DNA of 64,000 nt, taken from Hofstenia miamia. Its lineage: Eukaryota > Xenacoelomorpha > Acoela. Made by a program: the position numbers and the translations under genes. Under the pieces are notes generated by a model. That model was given only the letters and a program-made list of their open reading frames with translations, was not told where the DNA came from and did not search any database. Below, piece by piece: positions 53,001 to 57,616 of the stretch. The DNA is taken from positions 545,477-609,476 of the forward strand of contig SCFE01000051.1 of the NCBI GenBank assembly GCA_004352715.1, given 5' to 3'. Every line of letters starts with the position of its first letter. Position 1 is the stretch's first letter.

Positions 53001-55535
53001 TTTGGATGACTGAAATAAAAAAGTGAAAAATCAATTTAAAGCAAGTCTGTTTTTAATAAGTTAATCGAAATTCAGCCTTGTATACGCTTCAAGGTTCACT
53101 GCAGGAATTTAACTTATAGAAGAATTCGTTTTCTTAAATTTATGTTTTCTTCTCTTGCACCAAATTTGTTTTCAGGCAGCGAGTATATATATACATTAAA
53201 AATAGCTGAACACCATAATTGATCAGTAACTAAATAACAACTACTTACACCAGATTTAAGCATGTAGTGTTCGAGTGTGCGATGGATTTCCAGCCACATT
53301 CCGGAGCCATTGTCTAGCTCCTGAAAGAGCCCGTAGTTTTCAACTAAAAACACTCTGTTAGCCTCAAAAGTCTTTCAATATCATATGAAATGTGAGAAGA
53401 ACTCAAAAGGGAACTGACAGAAATTATACTCACACATTCCAGTCTAATACAAATATGATAACATAAGTGACAAGAAGTTTCTAAAACTTAATTACATACA
53501 GATACAGTATATTTAGTTTCCTTATAACGGAGAATAATTTGTGGGAACTCGAAAATAGTCTTGTTGGCAATTATTTCAACAATAAAGCAATTTGTTAGGA
53601 CATGAATGAAAAAGCTGAAAAGTCCCTCGGGGTGCATTGGCAAGTAGTATTAGAGCGAGGAAGAAATGTGAAAGCACTTCATAAACATGAACTCATTGGG
53701 GAGATGGCTATTCCCTGAAATAGAAGCGCCACGATGCAGTGCTTGAGTAATTCAATTAGGCAAGCATAGGAACTACCAACTGAATTCAGTTTATTGGAAA
53801 ACATTTGACATGATGCAAAATTGAAATGATAGGTTTAAGGAGAGAAATTATGCAAATTTCTCAAGAAAAATTGAGTCATCATAATGAACTACACGTGTTA
53901 TTAGTTAAGTACATAATTTAAAACATTGATTTAATTATTATAAAAAGTGAAAATTTAGTATATATATAGATATGGATGTTGTAAAGTTGCAATTATACAA
54001 AATTGTTAAACAAATGAATATTGGTGGGATTAAAATGGGAAAACTCCTGAGGGACCAAACATTAATGTGGAAGGAACAAATTAGCATGGATCAATTTCTC
54101 TGACTCTAATTCTCTATTTATTTGAAGAAATGGACTATTGCGACGCACTTCAAAAGCCAAATAGCGTAAGGTTTGACGCTACAACAAACAATGGGTGTGT
54201 ATTGTCAGCTCAGTGATAATATTTGCATTGTATGCGTAAAAGTTATATAAAGAGAAACATCGGGTAATTTAACTGACTAAGAAAATTATTCGAAAAGCGT
54301 TTTGAAACGAAACAAAAATAAATGCTTAGACAATATTATGTGCACGTAAAACATGCAAATCGTTGTGTAAATAAATTCACACCACTCTGTAAGCTATCAT
54401 AATCAAAATGTAAACATTTACACATAGCAAAATTGAAGCAGGAGAGATTGACTACACATTCTCTACATGTAATCACAAATAAAATTAATAAAAACATAGA
54501 ATTCATGAAACAACAGTAAAGGTTCTTGCAAAAACATTGTTGTATCTATTCATTGGAAAAACAACGTGTAGTGAAAGGTTTATAAGAATTATCTATTGAG
54601 CTTTCAAAACGTGTATGGAATTAAGTGAAATATTGGTAATGGTCAGTTATATTACTGCTCTTCAGGATTAGACTGCCAATTCGATTTGTAATGATCAATA
54701 TCTTTGAAATATCCTAATGAAATCATAAGGGAACCAGAACTAATACTAATGTGAAAATGAAAAACTTCATTAAACAAATTGAATGAAATGTGGGCGTATA
54801 CTCCTAAGGTTGCAAACATCTCAAATCATCGATATGCAATTTCATTTAGCAATCCCTTTTAAGCAAGAAACATTTCAAAAAATGCAGTTACTCCTTCTAA
54901 TGAATCAATGAAAAATTCAAATGTTTATGTTAAACTCTTTTAGTTGAATTAACTTATTAACAATATTTAGCACAGATTAGTGACAGATTAGGCTTTAAAA
55001 TGGCAAAAAAACTCTGAAATTTATTAGCACCTCCTGCTTAATAGATCCTATACAATTAAGTCACCGAGAATAATATGCAGATAAATATGGAGCATTTTAG
55101 GGCCTATTACACTCACATCTTGGCAAATCCTGTGTTTCATTATATTTCACACAAACATGAAATATAGATTATTAAAGCTTCCAAACCTAATAGTAAAAAA
55201 CATTTGAAAGGAGAAAATAAACAATAAAATAAAAAAACAAGAAAATATGTAATTTACTATGTAATGATTGAGAAACATTTCTCAATAAATTACTAAAAAC
55301 AAAAATAATTTTCAAATAAATGTATATAGAGTTTGTATATTACATATATTAGAAAAGAGTAATTGGCATCATTTTAGAAAAACATACCATTTGTAGGATC
55401 AATGTCAAATTGGTCAACGATTTGACGGCAAGCATCGAAAACAATTGTATTGACATCAAGTTGGATAGTTTTGACAACCTCCTCGGCTGTGTGGGGGTTC
55501 ACAATTTTGATTTTTAGGTTAAGTATGGAGTCCAT
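13795..55535 (-). CDS. Talin (integrin-actin linker), 34 coding exons, incomplete
   Basis: Talin is a large cytoplasmic adaptor. Its FERM head binds the integrin beta tail and membrane lipid. Its rod of helical bundles binds vinculin and other partners, and its C-terminal R13 module plus a dimerisation helix bind F-actin. Reading exons on the minus strand gives F0 (about residues 1-85), F1, F2, F3 (about 305-411), the linker (412-500), R1 (to 670), R6 (671-781), R7/R8, R9-R12, R13 and the dimerisation helix, about 1960 codons in all. Alignment to vertebrate talin by eye is continuous except for three absences: R2-R5, about 40 residues at R6/R7, and most of the penultimate exon. Phases agree at every junction except the truncated one. 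Splice sites are GT-AG except one GC-AG. Whether the absences are biological or due to assembly is open. Confidence 0.95.
14032..14108 (-). other. Talin last intron
   Basis: Short intron with a GTTAGA donor and TTTAG acceptor, both in phase 0. Confidence 0.85.
14109..14131 (-). CDS. Talin penultimate exon, truncated 3' remnant
   Basis: Only the last codons remain (in frame GIMDRLK, then GTTAG donor), matching the EAMKRLQ end of this exon in vertebrate talin. The preceding 50 or so residues of R13 (the ARMVAAATNNLCEAAN region of the family) are missing. At 14132 the sequence switches into the intron segment that is also found at 172-796. No in-phase acceptor gives a sensible exon, so a transcript of this locus as assembled would lack part of R13. 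Confidence 0.75.
14132..14753. repeat. Main copy of duplicated talin segment
   Basis: Partner of 172-796, containing the WSQG exon and its flanking introns. Its left edge abuts the truncated exon. Confidence 0.93.
14340..14408 (-). CDS. Talin exon: R13, WSQG segment
   Basis: Encodes LGQQQNQASYAESE then QWSQGLVSA, 23 residues, phase 0 at both ends. The WSQGL part is the conserved I/LWEQ core region of the actin-binding module. The first 14 residues have no counterpart of that length in vertebrate talin 1. Confidence 0.93.
14754..15169. other. Talin intron
   Basis: Nothing recognised beyond intron sequence. Confidence 0.7.
15170..15229 (-). CDS. Talin 60-base exon in R13 (possible cassette)
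   Basis: Encodes AHRPECRSRTVSIGGVIAEK, phase 0 on both sides, with TTAG acceptor and GTAATT donor. The sequence between the VRSGQ and WSQGL helices is about 34 residues here against about 11 in vertebrate talin 1, so this exon enlarges the loop. Its length is a multiple of three, so skipping would keep the frame. Confidence 0.8.
15990..16021. repeat. (TA)n microsatellite
   Basis: Pure TA tract just before the mariner fossil. Confidence 0.95.
16022..16720 (+). pseudogene. Fossil mariner-type transposase
   Basis: Across several broken frames the plus strand keeps the order of a mariner-like transposase: TGSVQDTARKGG (the TGS-x-x-D-x-x-R-x-GR linker), DISVVTAHKAVHKELYLYPF (helix-turn-helix), NSRIWYTSRH (the NSRIW block after the first catalytic Asp), and a decayed WPPRSPDLTPLDFFLWGY-like block read as TWSPPT, stop, PDLTPP then a LLGY segment. 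Stops and shifts show it is long dead. A MITE splits it at 16119-16229. Confidence 0.72.
16119..16229. mobile_element. MITE with TTAA ends (piggyBac-type)
   Basis: 111 bases bounded by TTAA at both ends, with inverted terminal repeats TTAACACGTTCGCTGCCG and TTAACACGTTCACTGCCG (one mismatch). TTAA target sites are the hallmark of the piggyBac superfamily. It has no coding capacity and sits inside the mariner fossil, so it is the younger insertion. Confidence 0.85.
18546..18671 (-). CDS. Talin exon: R13
   Basis: Encodes KVNQELSFGDQISEAAEAIA and AAKYAQDQLVRSGQ (42 residues), matching the ESLNFEEQILEAAKSIAAAT helix of R13. Phase 0 at both ends, donor GTATTT. Confidence 0.95.
18672..19159. other. 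Talin intron
   Basis: Contains two similar stretches (about 18937-18975 and 19062-19098, each with a CCCCTA/GGGGT-type hairpin followed by TTCAAACATAT-like words). Nothing coding. Confidence 0.5.
19160..19390 (-). CDS. Talin exon: start of R13 (VIAENELL segment)
   Basis: Encodes 77 residues from YLDDPNSNSKQDHLEGARAV through HLIAENELLKAAESIEAAAK to RPKPDLSR. The IAENELL-x-AA-x-IEAAAK-x-L string is one of the best conserved talin signatures and marks the I/LWEQ (R13) actin-binding module. Donor GTAAGT, phase 0. Confidence 0.97.
19391..22725. other. Talin intron, gene-free
   Basis: About 3.3 kb of AT-rich intron. Several short open frames on both strands (for example around 20758-21090 and 21949-22398) have no recognisable domain, conserved splice sites or family likeness. 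Confidence 0.6.
22726..22830 (-). CDS. Talin exon: R12 end
   Basis: Encodes NAAFTCEDKHVRQRTLNAGK then TCSNNFTYLMRLIVD (35 residues), aligned with the AAYHPEVAPDVRLRALHYG...LLDHV region. Donor GTAAGT, phase 0. Confidence 0.92.
22831..24139. other. Talin intron with 199-bp tandem duplication
   Basis: Holds the tandem repeat at 23162-23559. An open frame at 23451-23741 starts inside it and is not recognised. Confidence 0.6.
23162..23559. repeat. Tandem duplication, two 199-bp units
   Basis: Units 23162-23360 and 23361-23559 are nearly identical, starting AAGAGAAATCACTTCAATC. They could be a recent tandem duplication or an assembly overlap. No N marks the junction. Confidence 0.92.
24140..24325 (-). 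CDS. Talin exon: R12
   Basis: Encodes 62 residues including ILDDSTSPIIRTSADELLQA and VSAGNSAKQEDLLKAGNRAR, matching the AVAAGNSCRQEDVIATANLSRRAI helix of talin. Donor GTTAGT, phase 0. Confidence 0.95.
24326..26217. other. Talin intron with degraded hAT-type repeats
   Basis: A hAT-like end CAGGGTTGGCAAAAAGTG at 24566 resembles the end at 40296. Around 24840-25060 and 25310-25390 there are GC-richer stretches with repeated TACCCG/ACCCGG words, probably one decayed non-autonomous element. A (TA)n tract lies at 25557-25583. Confidence 0.45.
25557..25583. repeat. (TA)n microsatellite
   Basis: Pure TA tract. Confidence 0.95.
26218..26331 (-). CDS. Talin exon: R12
   Basis: Encodes TMILNVTALLKTVKTMEDTS and TRGLNAFVSALSILQQAK (38 residues), matching VMVTNVTSLLKTVKAVEDEA in vertebrate talin. 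Donor GTCAGT, phase 0. Confidence 0.96.
26332..27560. other. Talin intron
   Basis: No element or exon recognised. Confidence 0.6.
27561..27686 (-). CDS. Talin exon: R12 start
   Basis: Encodes VMMLNAVRDVAMSLGDVVSA and TKMSVGKPADHPANDHLKET (42 residues in all), matching LINAVKDVAKALGDLISATK. Donor GTAAGA, phase 0. Confidence 0.97.
27687..28397. other. Talin intron with fold-back repeat between TA tracts
   Basis: Two (TA)n tracts (about 27849-27892, interrupted by an N at 27893, and 28213-28258), each with a TACATACATATATA variant at its right side, bracket a fold-back sequence. The arms are 27973-27996 and 28152-28174 and share ACAAAACACCAG. It may be one non-autonomous element inserted in, or copying, a TA microsatellite. 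Confidence 0.55.
28398..28703 (-). CDS. Talin exon: R11/R12
   Basis: Encodes 102 residues. ACNDAVLTVSGIVSDLDLTI leads to VFAAAGSL, a threonine-rich loop (PPTTTTTF), ADQRDPIMQTARALVEETKK, and the SGASYLGADGPEPQ end. Vertebrate talin has the same order (ADLDTTIMFATAGTL, FADHREGILKTAKVLVEDTK, LGAASLGAEDPETQ). Donor GTATTT, phase 0. Confidence 0.97.
28814..29131 (-). CDS. Talin exon: R11
   Basis: Encodes 106 residues from VPLADTDVTKLGPLAQRLSQ through GEFSINLVQKAGSLQMHPND to LKTVQSGAKGIQ. It matches LGPLANQLTSDYGRLASE and LVTKAGALQCSPSDAYTKK of talin R11. Donor GTAGGA, phase 0. Confidence 0.97.
29179..29433 (-). CDS. Talin exon: R10
   Basis: Encodes 85 residues including SGLVDNMKRALDSLQQPL, an acidic loop DDDDDD, and VLEFPTYQTDVTKFAKIVAH. 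It matches GGMVDSITQAINQLDE and VDYQTTMVRTAKAIAVT. Donor GTGAGA, phase 0. Confidence 0.97.
29434..29665. other. Talin intron
   Basis: Short AT-rich intron, nothing else seen. Confidence 0.8.
29666..29938 (-). CDS. Talin exon: R9/R10
   Basis: Encodes 91 residues with ACEELLAIQCRALQPLINDL and YVKTVAECAAQLLYAVKEGG then GNPL. It matches LLDQTKTLAESALQLLYTAKEAGGNPK. Donor GTATAT, phase 0. Confidence 0.97.
29939..30813. other. Talin intron
   Basis: A small inverted repeat TCGGACTC/GAGTCCGA lies at about 30432-30461. No other feature seen. Confidence 0.5.
30814..31169 (-). CDS. Talin exon: end of R7 and R9
   Basis: Encodes 118 full codons after two bases that complete a split codon. It begins LSGSPGHMSERARAAQRPVV and continues to SLVSSVRMAAPGQAQLDAAI and ADQRQPTQGGPSLQ. 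It matches the PEGRAAMEPIV, LITSMRDKAPGQLECETAI and DQASLAAVSQQL stretches of talin. Donor GTGAAT. Confidence 0.96.
31170..31300. other. Talin intron
   Basis: 131-base phase-1 intron, nothing else seen. Confidence 0.8.
31301..31574 (-). CDS. Talin exon: R8 into R7
   Basis: Encodes 91 codons plus one base. VLQSATVIAKHTTSLCNSCR is almost identical to the vertebrate VLSAATIVAKHTSALCNSCR vinculin-binding helix of R8. It continues with HAKDLASGTASLVRAVKKLP and PLLTSVDDLVALAENTP. The donor GTAATT follows the split codon. Confidence 0.98.
32769..32973. mobile_element. hAT-type MITE with 8-bp target duplication
   Basis: 205 bases with inverted ends CAAAGTTGGAATCGG and CAGAGTTGGAATCGG (the second read from the right), flanked on both sides by the direct repeat CAGTGGTG (32761-32768 and 32974-32981). 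An 8-bp target duplication with CAGAG-type ends is characteristic of hAT elements. The interior is rich in CGGTTC/GGGTAC words and is non-coding. Confidence 0.85.
33230..33275. repeat. Dispersed repeat, copy 2
   Basis: Partner of 3966-4024, with TTTATTTTCATCCGCAAGA at its start. Confidence 0.7.
34495..34750 (+). pseudogene. CR1/L2-type LINE 3' fragment
   Basis: The plus strand encodes VIPKTRLVSGDNMFSVCGPK then LLNSL, the counterpart of the PRTRTSYGDRSFSASGTLLWNKL block in the LINE at 7316-9119. An ATT-rich 3' tail follows (about 34732-34750). It is severely 5' truncated, and its orientation is opposite to talin. Confidence 0.7.
34976..35119 (-). CDS. Talin exon: R8
   Basis: Encodes 48 residues: VAYLIGMSDPASTPGKPGLV then DLKQFAIAASAIRSACDVIL. 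It matches AAYLVGVSDPNSQAGQQGLVEPTQFARANQAIQMAC. Donor GTAAGT, phase 0. Confidence 0.98.
35120..35448 (-). other. Talin intron with GC-AG splice sites
   Basis: If the preceding exon ends at CAG (35449), the junction protein reads ETTAQ-VAYLIG, matching EAAAQ-AAYLVG of the family exactly in length. The donor is then GCATGT rather than GT. The only in-phase GT alternative (further left) would insert about five extra residues. The acceptor is TTTAG. Confidence 0.75.
35449..35661 (-). CDS. Talin exon: start of R8
   Basis: Encodes 71 residues from ASAKLLDNPRQQLNNKNYFE through CLDGINEKSKKLVEGINALS to VCGLTETTAQ. It matches YFGCLDSVMENSKVLGEAMTGIS and ALCGFTEAAAQ. R8 is the bundle inserted in R7 that binds LD-motif proteins in vertebrates. 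Confidence 0.97.
35721..35852 (-). CDS. Talin exon: R7 first part
   Basis: Encodes 44 residues, ASKKVSMALRLCISALPGQP then DDPEALKVVIESTKRVDNTK. It matches AVTDSINQLITMCTQQAPGQKECDNALRELETV. Donor GTATGT, phase 0. Confidence 0.95.
35853..36285. other. Talin intron where a family exon is absent
   Basis: Vertebrate talin has about 40 more residues (the VVSNLKGISMSSSKLLLAAK helix region) between the flanking exons. Nothing here encodes them. A (TA)n tract lies at 36211-36229. Confidence 0.6.
36286..36357 (-). CDS. Talin exon: R6, uncertain 3' end
   Basis: Encodes SLLSSIEGVAAGMDDGEAKN and, if read to the only in-phase donor (GTTTGA), four more residues IFKI just before a stop. The first 13 residues match FSTFLEAGVEMAG of R6. 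The donor is weak. A better GGTGAA donor lies inside, but it is in phase 1 and would not join the next visible exon. So the true end of this exon is unclear. Confidence 0.65.
36587..38233 (+). mobile_element. Complete Tc1/mariner element, IR/DR type
   Basis: 1647 bases flanked by TA on both sides (36585-36586 and 38234-38235). The outer ends are CAGTCGTGTGCAAGAGTATT and CCGTTGTGTGCAAAAGTATT (right end reversed). A second inner copy of GTGTGCAAAAGTATTGAG occurs at 36788-36805 and its inverse at 38016-38033, giving the two-repeat (IR/DR) arrangement known from some Tc1-like transposons. The transposase frame is uninterrupted. Orientation is opposite to talin. Confidence 0.93.
36911..37915 (+). 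CDS. Tc1/mariner transposase, DD35E
   Basis: Intact 334-residue cut-and-paste transposase. Residues 1-50 form the first helix-turn-helix (SAVAISKIVKVPRSTVSRI). KSGRPRK at 55-61 is the AT-hook-like linker, and a second DNA-binding helix pair follows to about 115. The catalytic domain has D150 (FSDETK), D237 (LQQDGASCHTS) and E273 (SPDLNIIENLW). There are 35 residues between the second Asp and the Glu, one more than in classical Tc1 (DD34E). The ATG at 36911 gives the usual family length. No stops or frameshifts, so it may be recently active. Host regulation is not visible. Confidence 0.97.
   Translation: MPHYTPSVIKELIIAKHSEGLSAVAISKIVKVPRSTVSRIICKFKKEGSIQVNSKSGRPRKTTPADERMLIRISKANPEKTTRQLQQEWAQGQHVHRTTVARILKKYGLHGHIAALKPFLTQKQRLNRLRWCRVNLIGSLDIWRKVIFSDETKLELHPRRRRFVRRPSGSGMRDNPRYTVKTMKHGGKSLMVWGCIWSSGQRKLVRIDGTLNSRRYIDLLSCNLLPLMGSEEILQQDGASCHTSRETRQFFEESGLSILSNWPAQSPDLNIIENLWKILKDKIACRYINNVDELWKAAEEEFYNIPDEYIGKLFDSIPRRLEEVIRRKGFSSSY
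38367..38504 (-). CDS. Talin exon: R6
   Basis: Encodes 46 residues, RTPSLSEVNQKAGTIGYSLS then KLVSNAAMGKEDNLGSSSTE. By pattern it aligns with GTFQEAQSRLNEAAAGLNQAATELVQASRGTPQDLARAS of R6. Donor GTTTTC, phase 0. Confidence 0.85.
38505..38571 (-). other. Talin 67-base intron
   Basis: The smallest talin intron after the last one, with regular GTAGCA donor and TTTAG acceptor. Confidence 0.85.
38572..38694 (-). CDS. Talin exon: R6 start, follows R1 directly
   Basis: Encodes 41 residues, ELSNEKQMENAVNDIDAFDE then QLISNIQTARTSQLSSENEK. MENAVNDIDAFDEQLIS resembles VDNALRAVGDASKRLLS at the start of R6, not R2. The preceding exon (39636-39885) is the end of R1. Phase 0 at both ends, acceptor TTTAG, donor GTAGCA. 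Confidence 0.82.
38695..39635. other. Talin intron where R2-R5 exons would be expected
   Basis: 941 bases with no N and no sequence resembling talin rod helices on the minus strand. In other talins about 540 residues (four bundles) lie between the flanking exons. Confidence 0.75.
39636..39885 (-). CDS. Talin exon: R1
   Basis: One base completes a split codon, then 83 codons: SSNLQNMCNDIRLISALAED and LTSAFGDLLRAAQPENN to ASRIGQAGTEIVNILNVIS. It matches ISSNLTEMSRGVKLLAALLED, VSELLRSAQPASA and GNVGQASGELLQQIG. Donor GTTGGT, phase 0. Confidence 0.97.
40296..40760 (-). pseudogene. hAT transposase C-terminal fragment with terminal end
   Basis: On the minus strand 40359-40547 encodes LLTLVPSSSGIERLFSTMGL and ETELRNRINNNKTEKLAFCM, the hAT dimerisation domain. 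Further upstream AEMKRRAVDFVDKEFPLIKS and FIGETREDIATEY (about 40580-40700) belong to the same protein in another frame. A hAT-type end CAGGGTTGGTCAAAAAGTG begins at 40296. It is frameshifted and 5' truncated; I did not find the opposite end. Confidence 0.82.
43941..43960. repeat. 20-bp perfect palindrome
   Basis: AGTGGCCTAATTAGGCCACT is its own reverse complement. Function unknown. Confidence 0.85.
44718..44872 (-). CDS. Talin exon: R1
   Basis: Encodes 51 codons plus two bases: SSLVWRQSTMTSSRRKVHTQ and LAAISSATSKVLTQLTGDDF to SAAVSS. It matches AWRKNKMDESKHEIHSQVDAITAGTASVVNLTAGD. Donor GTAAGC; the split codon is completed by the next exon. Confidence 0.95.
44873..47521. other. Talin intron, gene-free
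   Basis: About 2.6 kb with no recognisable exon, element or RNA. Confidence 0.6.
47522..47650 (-). CDS. Talin exon: linker into R1
   Basis: Encodes 43 residues, RTPGSKGGQKALLGFIDDGF then DTIESVDKDLSSKGTLPTQD. It corresponds to the start of R1 (QAAQATLDDFDTLPPLGQD). Donor GTTAGT, phase 0. Confidence 0.88.
47913..48155 (-). CDS. Talin exon: head-rod linker
   Basis: Encodes 81 residues with KRAADRFGMEGDDDASLMED and TVSPQRATYIQHQQTNVGHT to GNVALPGVMRPGTKG. It matches DHFGLEGDEESTMLEDSVSPKKSTVLQQQ and GSVALPAIMRSG. This flexible linker joins F3 to the rod. Donor GTTAGT, phase 0. Confidence 0.97.
48226..48552 (-). CDS. Talin exon: F3 (PTB-like) domain
   Basis: Encodes 109 residues covering F3, the phosphotyrosine-binding-like fold that contacts the integrin tail: AQAKYVKFCRSLKTYGITFY, LVKRKMASKNKLLPSLLGVT, and the SFAVDLGDYADRDFTVATNQ to GYIDINLKK end. 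The membrane-proximal activation loop (LVKRKM) is kept. At the position of the vertebrate RW pair (KRWAAS) the sequence reads RRTACN, so the arginine is kept and the tryptophan is a threonine. Donor GTATTT, phase 0. Confidence 0.98.
48710..48937 (-). CDS. Talin exon: F2 domain
   Basis: Encodes 76 residues: TKDAVIHGMHPVSEDEAVQL, SSMQIQVELGDHVPSKHKPG, LLNLKDVLPKEYVKTRGIEK and the end HANLSGLKTTE. It matches LNGSHPVSFDKACEFAGFQCQIQFG and FLDLKDFLPKEYVKQKGERK. Donor GTAACG, phase 0. Confidence 0.98.
49688..49830 (-). CDS. Talin exon: end of F1 and start of F2
   Basis: Two bases then 47 codons: NWLDASKTLAENGCNDKSVI and FRRRYFFSDRNIGTEDPVQM to NLLYIQ. It matches NWLDHGRTLREQGVEEHETLLLRRKFFYSDQNVDSRDPVQLNLLYVQ. 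Donor GTATCT, phase 0. Confidence 0.98.
49896..49962 (-). CDS. Talin exon: F1
   Basis: Encodes 22 codons plus one base, ATLSRDQKKMDKLQKKLHTD then DE. It matches LRDEKKMEKLKQKLHTDDE. The split leucine codon is completed in the next exon. Donor GTAAAT. Confidence 0.97.
50032..50068. repeat. (TA)n microsatellite
   Basis: TA tract bordering the unresolved element. TA sequence also resumes at 50688 after the gap. Confidence 0.93.
50409..50687. other. Assembly gap, 279 Ns
   Basis: Undetermined bases 26 bases away from a talin exon. It lies in the intron, so no coding is necessarily lost. Confidence 0.99.
50714..50808 (-). CDS. Talin exon: F1
   Basis: Two bases complete a glycine codon, then 31 codons: INNSDEYSLTLDLSDEDKFS and TMKKYRTLDPK. 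It matches GITNHDEYSLVRE of F1. The long F1 loop of vertebrate talin is shorter here. Donor GTAAGT, phase 0. Confidence 0.95.
50809..52425. other. Talin intron
   Basis: Gene-free apart from an unrecognised decayed coding-like stretch at 51333-51775. Confidence 0.6.
51333..51775 (-). pseudogene. Unrecognised decayed coding-like segment
   Basis: Two adjoining minus-strand frames (51553-51747 and 51333-51551) read like parts of one protein with frameshifts: LSFGIALPPTNSLTTVHMWN then CCLRLTEAKTYLIIVND, and KCRLPQSDLQHILYLGNHFF. I do not recognise the family. Composition is less AT-driven than neighbouring intron frames. It may equally be chance. Confidence 0.25.
52426..52555 (-). CDS. Talin exon: F0/F1 junction
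   Basis: Encodes 43 codons plus one base: SVLEYRKRVSPLTVHMIDGS and TKNVMVDKSNTVGQLLNVIC to AKL. It matches DTMEYRKKQRPLKIRMLDGTVKTIMVDDSKTVTDMLMTICARIG. Donor GTAAGA. Confidence 0.98.
52556..53248. other. Talin intron
   Basis: No feature recognised. Confidence 0.6.
53249..53343 (-). CDS. Talin exon: F0
   Basis: Two bases complete a valine codon, then 31 codons: ENYGLFQELDNGSGMWLEIH and RTLEHYMLKSG. It matches DFGLFLSDDDPKKGIWLEAGKALDYYMLRNG. Donor GTAAGT, phase 0. Confidence 0.98.
53344..55387. other. Talin intron 1 of the coding region
   Basis: About 2 kb, no element or exon recognised. Confidence 0.6.
55388..55535 (-). CDS. Talin first coding exon: start of F0
   Basis: MDSILNLKIKIVNPHTAEEV and VKTIQLDVNTIVFDACRQIV match the ubiquitin-like F0 start (MVALSLKISIGNVVKTMQFEPSTMVYDACRMI). 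This ATG (55533-55535) is the one whose distance to the conserved strand fits the family. Two TTAG acceptors 11 bases apart precede it (exon starting at 55548 or 55537), so a non-coding first exon probably lies upstream. Both leave the start codon intact. Donor GTATGT. Confidence 0.96.
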
Positions 55536-55548
55536 GCCTAAGACATGC

Positions 55549-56659
55549 CTAAAACATGTTGAACAACTGTAAGCGTCAATGCTTGATAAGCACGTTTAAG
55601 ATGTAAATAGTGCTTATCTGTTATCTCTCTGCGTTTAAAGCGCATGATTGAGTCACGGATTTCATTATTCATTGAAAGAATTCCTCGATTGCGAGCGGAT
55701 TCCTAATCTATTCGATGGGAATAAAATCTCCATGCATTAACTTCGCTCTGATATAGCCTCCAATCCGATTTAATTAAACAATTGTCTTAAAACAATCGCT
55801 ATAAGAAAACTTAGAGCAACGCAATCAAAGACATTTACTTAATAAATTCAGTGAAATAACATTTTCTGTAGTCTGCGAGACGAGTGTAGCAACAAGCTAT
55901 TATTAGCCTTGAAATTCATATTCTAATGCCGGCTAAAACAGAATCTAAGAAAATCCTTTTCATCTATAAAATCACGGATGCAATAATGTAAAAGCAAAGA
56001 GTACGAATATGAATTTTCAGTTAAGATTTTTAAATGAAGCAATATTTTAAAAAAGACACGAGGGAAATCAACAGAAAATAGTCTAAATTATTATAAAAAT
56101 GATCAAGTTGAAAAATGTTTTTGTATTTCAAATGAAGGTTAATTGGCAGACAATTGATCTCGCTTATTGATAATTTCCTCGACCTCGGCCGTCATCAGCG
56201 CCATCTACACTCACGATCAAGGGCATGCATAGTATTTCAAGGATAAATGAGCCAATAGAATTCATGTTAGACAACAAATAAATTATTGTCCAAACTATTA
56301 CTATTACATGCAATTCATGTATTCCATCAAATACGCCAATGAAAACAGCCAAAGGCATGTTTATCTGTTATATACTTTGTATCGAAATGATTTACTTATA
56401 TGTATATAAATTGTTGCAAATTACGTATGGAATTCAAATTTTTACAAGTTATATTTTTATCATCAGAGCCCAATTTCTTAATTTTTAGGTCACAAGATTC
56501 CTACTGTTCCTCCAATGCTGTTTCCTAACGTCAAAAAATCATTAATTTTACCAATTGAAAGAAAAAAGCGAAATAAAAAGTATGAAGTGTGATTCCAGAT
56601 GAGTTGGAGACGTTTAAGAAGTAGGATTCTCTTAATAATTCAAACTTTAAGGAGCTTTT
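55549..56659. other. Upstream of talin coding region
   Basis: Should contain a talin 5' UTR exon and promoter to its right. I could not identify them from sequence alone. No gene seen. Confidence 0.4.
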
Positions 56660-57208
56660 TTGAATGTTTTTCCCCAATGCAAATGCGATTTAATATCTAA
56701 AGAAAAGTCAATTTTCACTCTTTCTCAATCTCATAATGGTCGCATTTTCGAAGTTTCTATATTTATTTACGTGAAAGCAGACTGCTATATTATTAATGCT
56801 TACAGAGACATCAAAACATTTCACTTTGAAACATATCGGATTAATTCGACAAAGCTTCTTTTGGTGGTGAATGAACTAACTGTTTTAAGAACAGGTAATG
56901 AATGCAATGTATGCACAATTTCTTTTTCAGAAGAGGAAATGAAATTTATTTATGATTGAGATGAATATGTTATCTCTAAGCTTTCCCTCAATATTCGTCA
57001 AGCTCTTGTGTATGTTAATGGGTTTTTGTGTTACAGCAATCATAGACCTCCTTATGACAATGAATTCGTTAAAATTCTTGATAGAGGGGGTCTTTGTTAT
57101 CAACTTGGAGATTTTGACATAGTTGTTTCGTTCGCATATTCATTTTTTCTACGTTTATGCATTTATCACAATTTTGTAGGAAGAGATTGGTTCACTACTT
57201 CAAAATAA
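56660..57208 (+). pseudogene. Possible transposase C-terminal remnant
   Basis: Two plus-strand frames (56660-56959 and about 56960-57208) appear to belong together. The second contains VYVNGFLCYSNHRPPYDNEF then VKILDRGGLCYQLGD. The DRGGL-type motif preceded by a Y-x-x-G-x segment recalls the C-terminus of some eukaryotic DNA transposases (P/THAP-type or similar). No start or splice context supports a host gene. The family assignment is tentative. Confidence 0.3.
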
Positions 57209-57616
57209 TTCATCAAATACATTTTTCTCATATCACCATAGAAAAGACAGTTTTAACTAAGTTTTCGAATATATTACTAAACAACTTTTGTAAGCTTTCT
57301 TCTTCACAAAATGTAAAGAAATTTTAATACATTATAACTGTTGCTTTAAAACATATTTATATTGGAATTCTAATTCATTATAACGTTGTTAAATTATTTG
57401 ATTTAATTTTTTTTAGATTTTATTAACTTGCAAATCATTATAAGTTGCGTATGCCAACGATATTGAATGAAAATACAGTTACTTTTTGTATAGATACAGA
57501 GTATGCACTCAGAAATCTCCCGCCCTATTAAATATTTGAAAATGTTAGGCTACCAGATTTGTGTTTGGTATCGCCTTGATATATAGTATATAGTGTAAAG
57601 CAATGTGTATTGAATA
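57209..57616. other. Gene-free stretch
   Basis: Nothing recognised. Confidence 0.5.
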
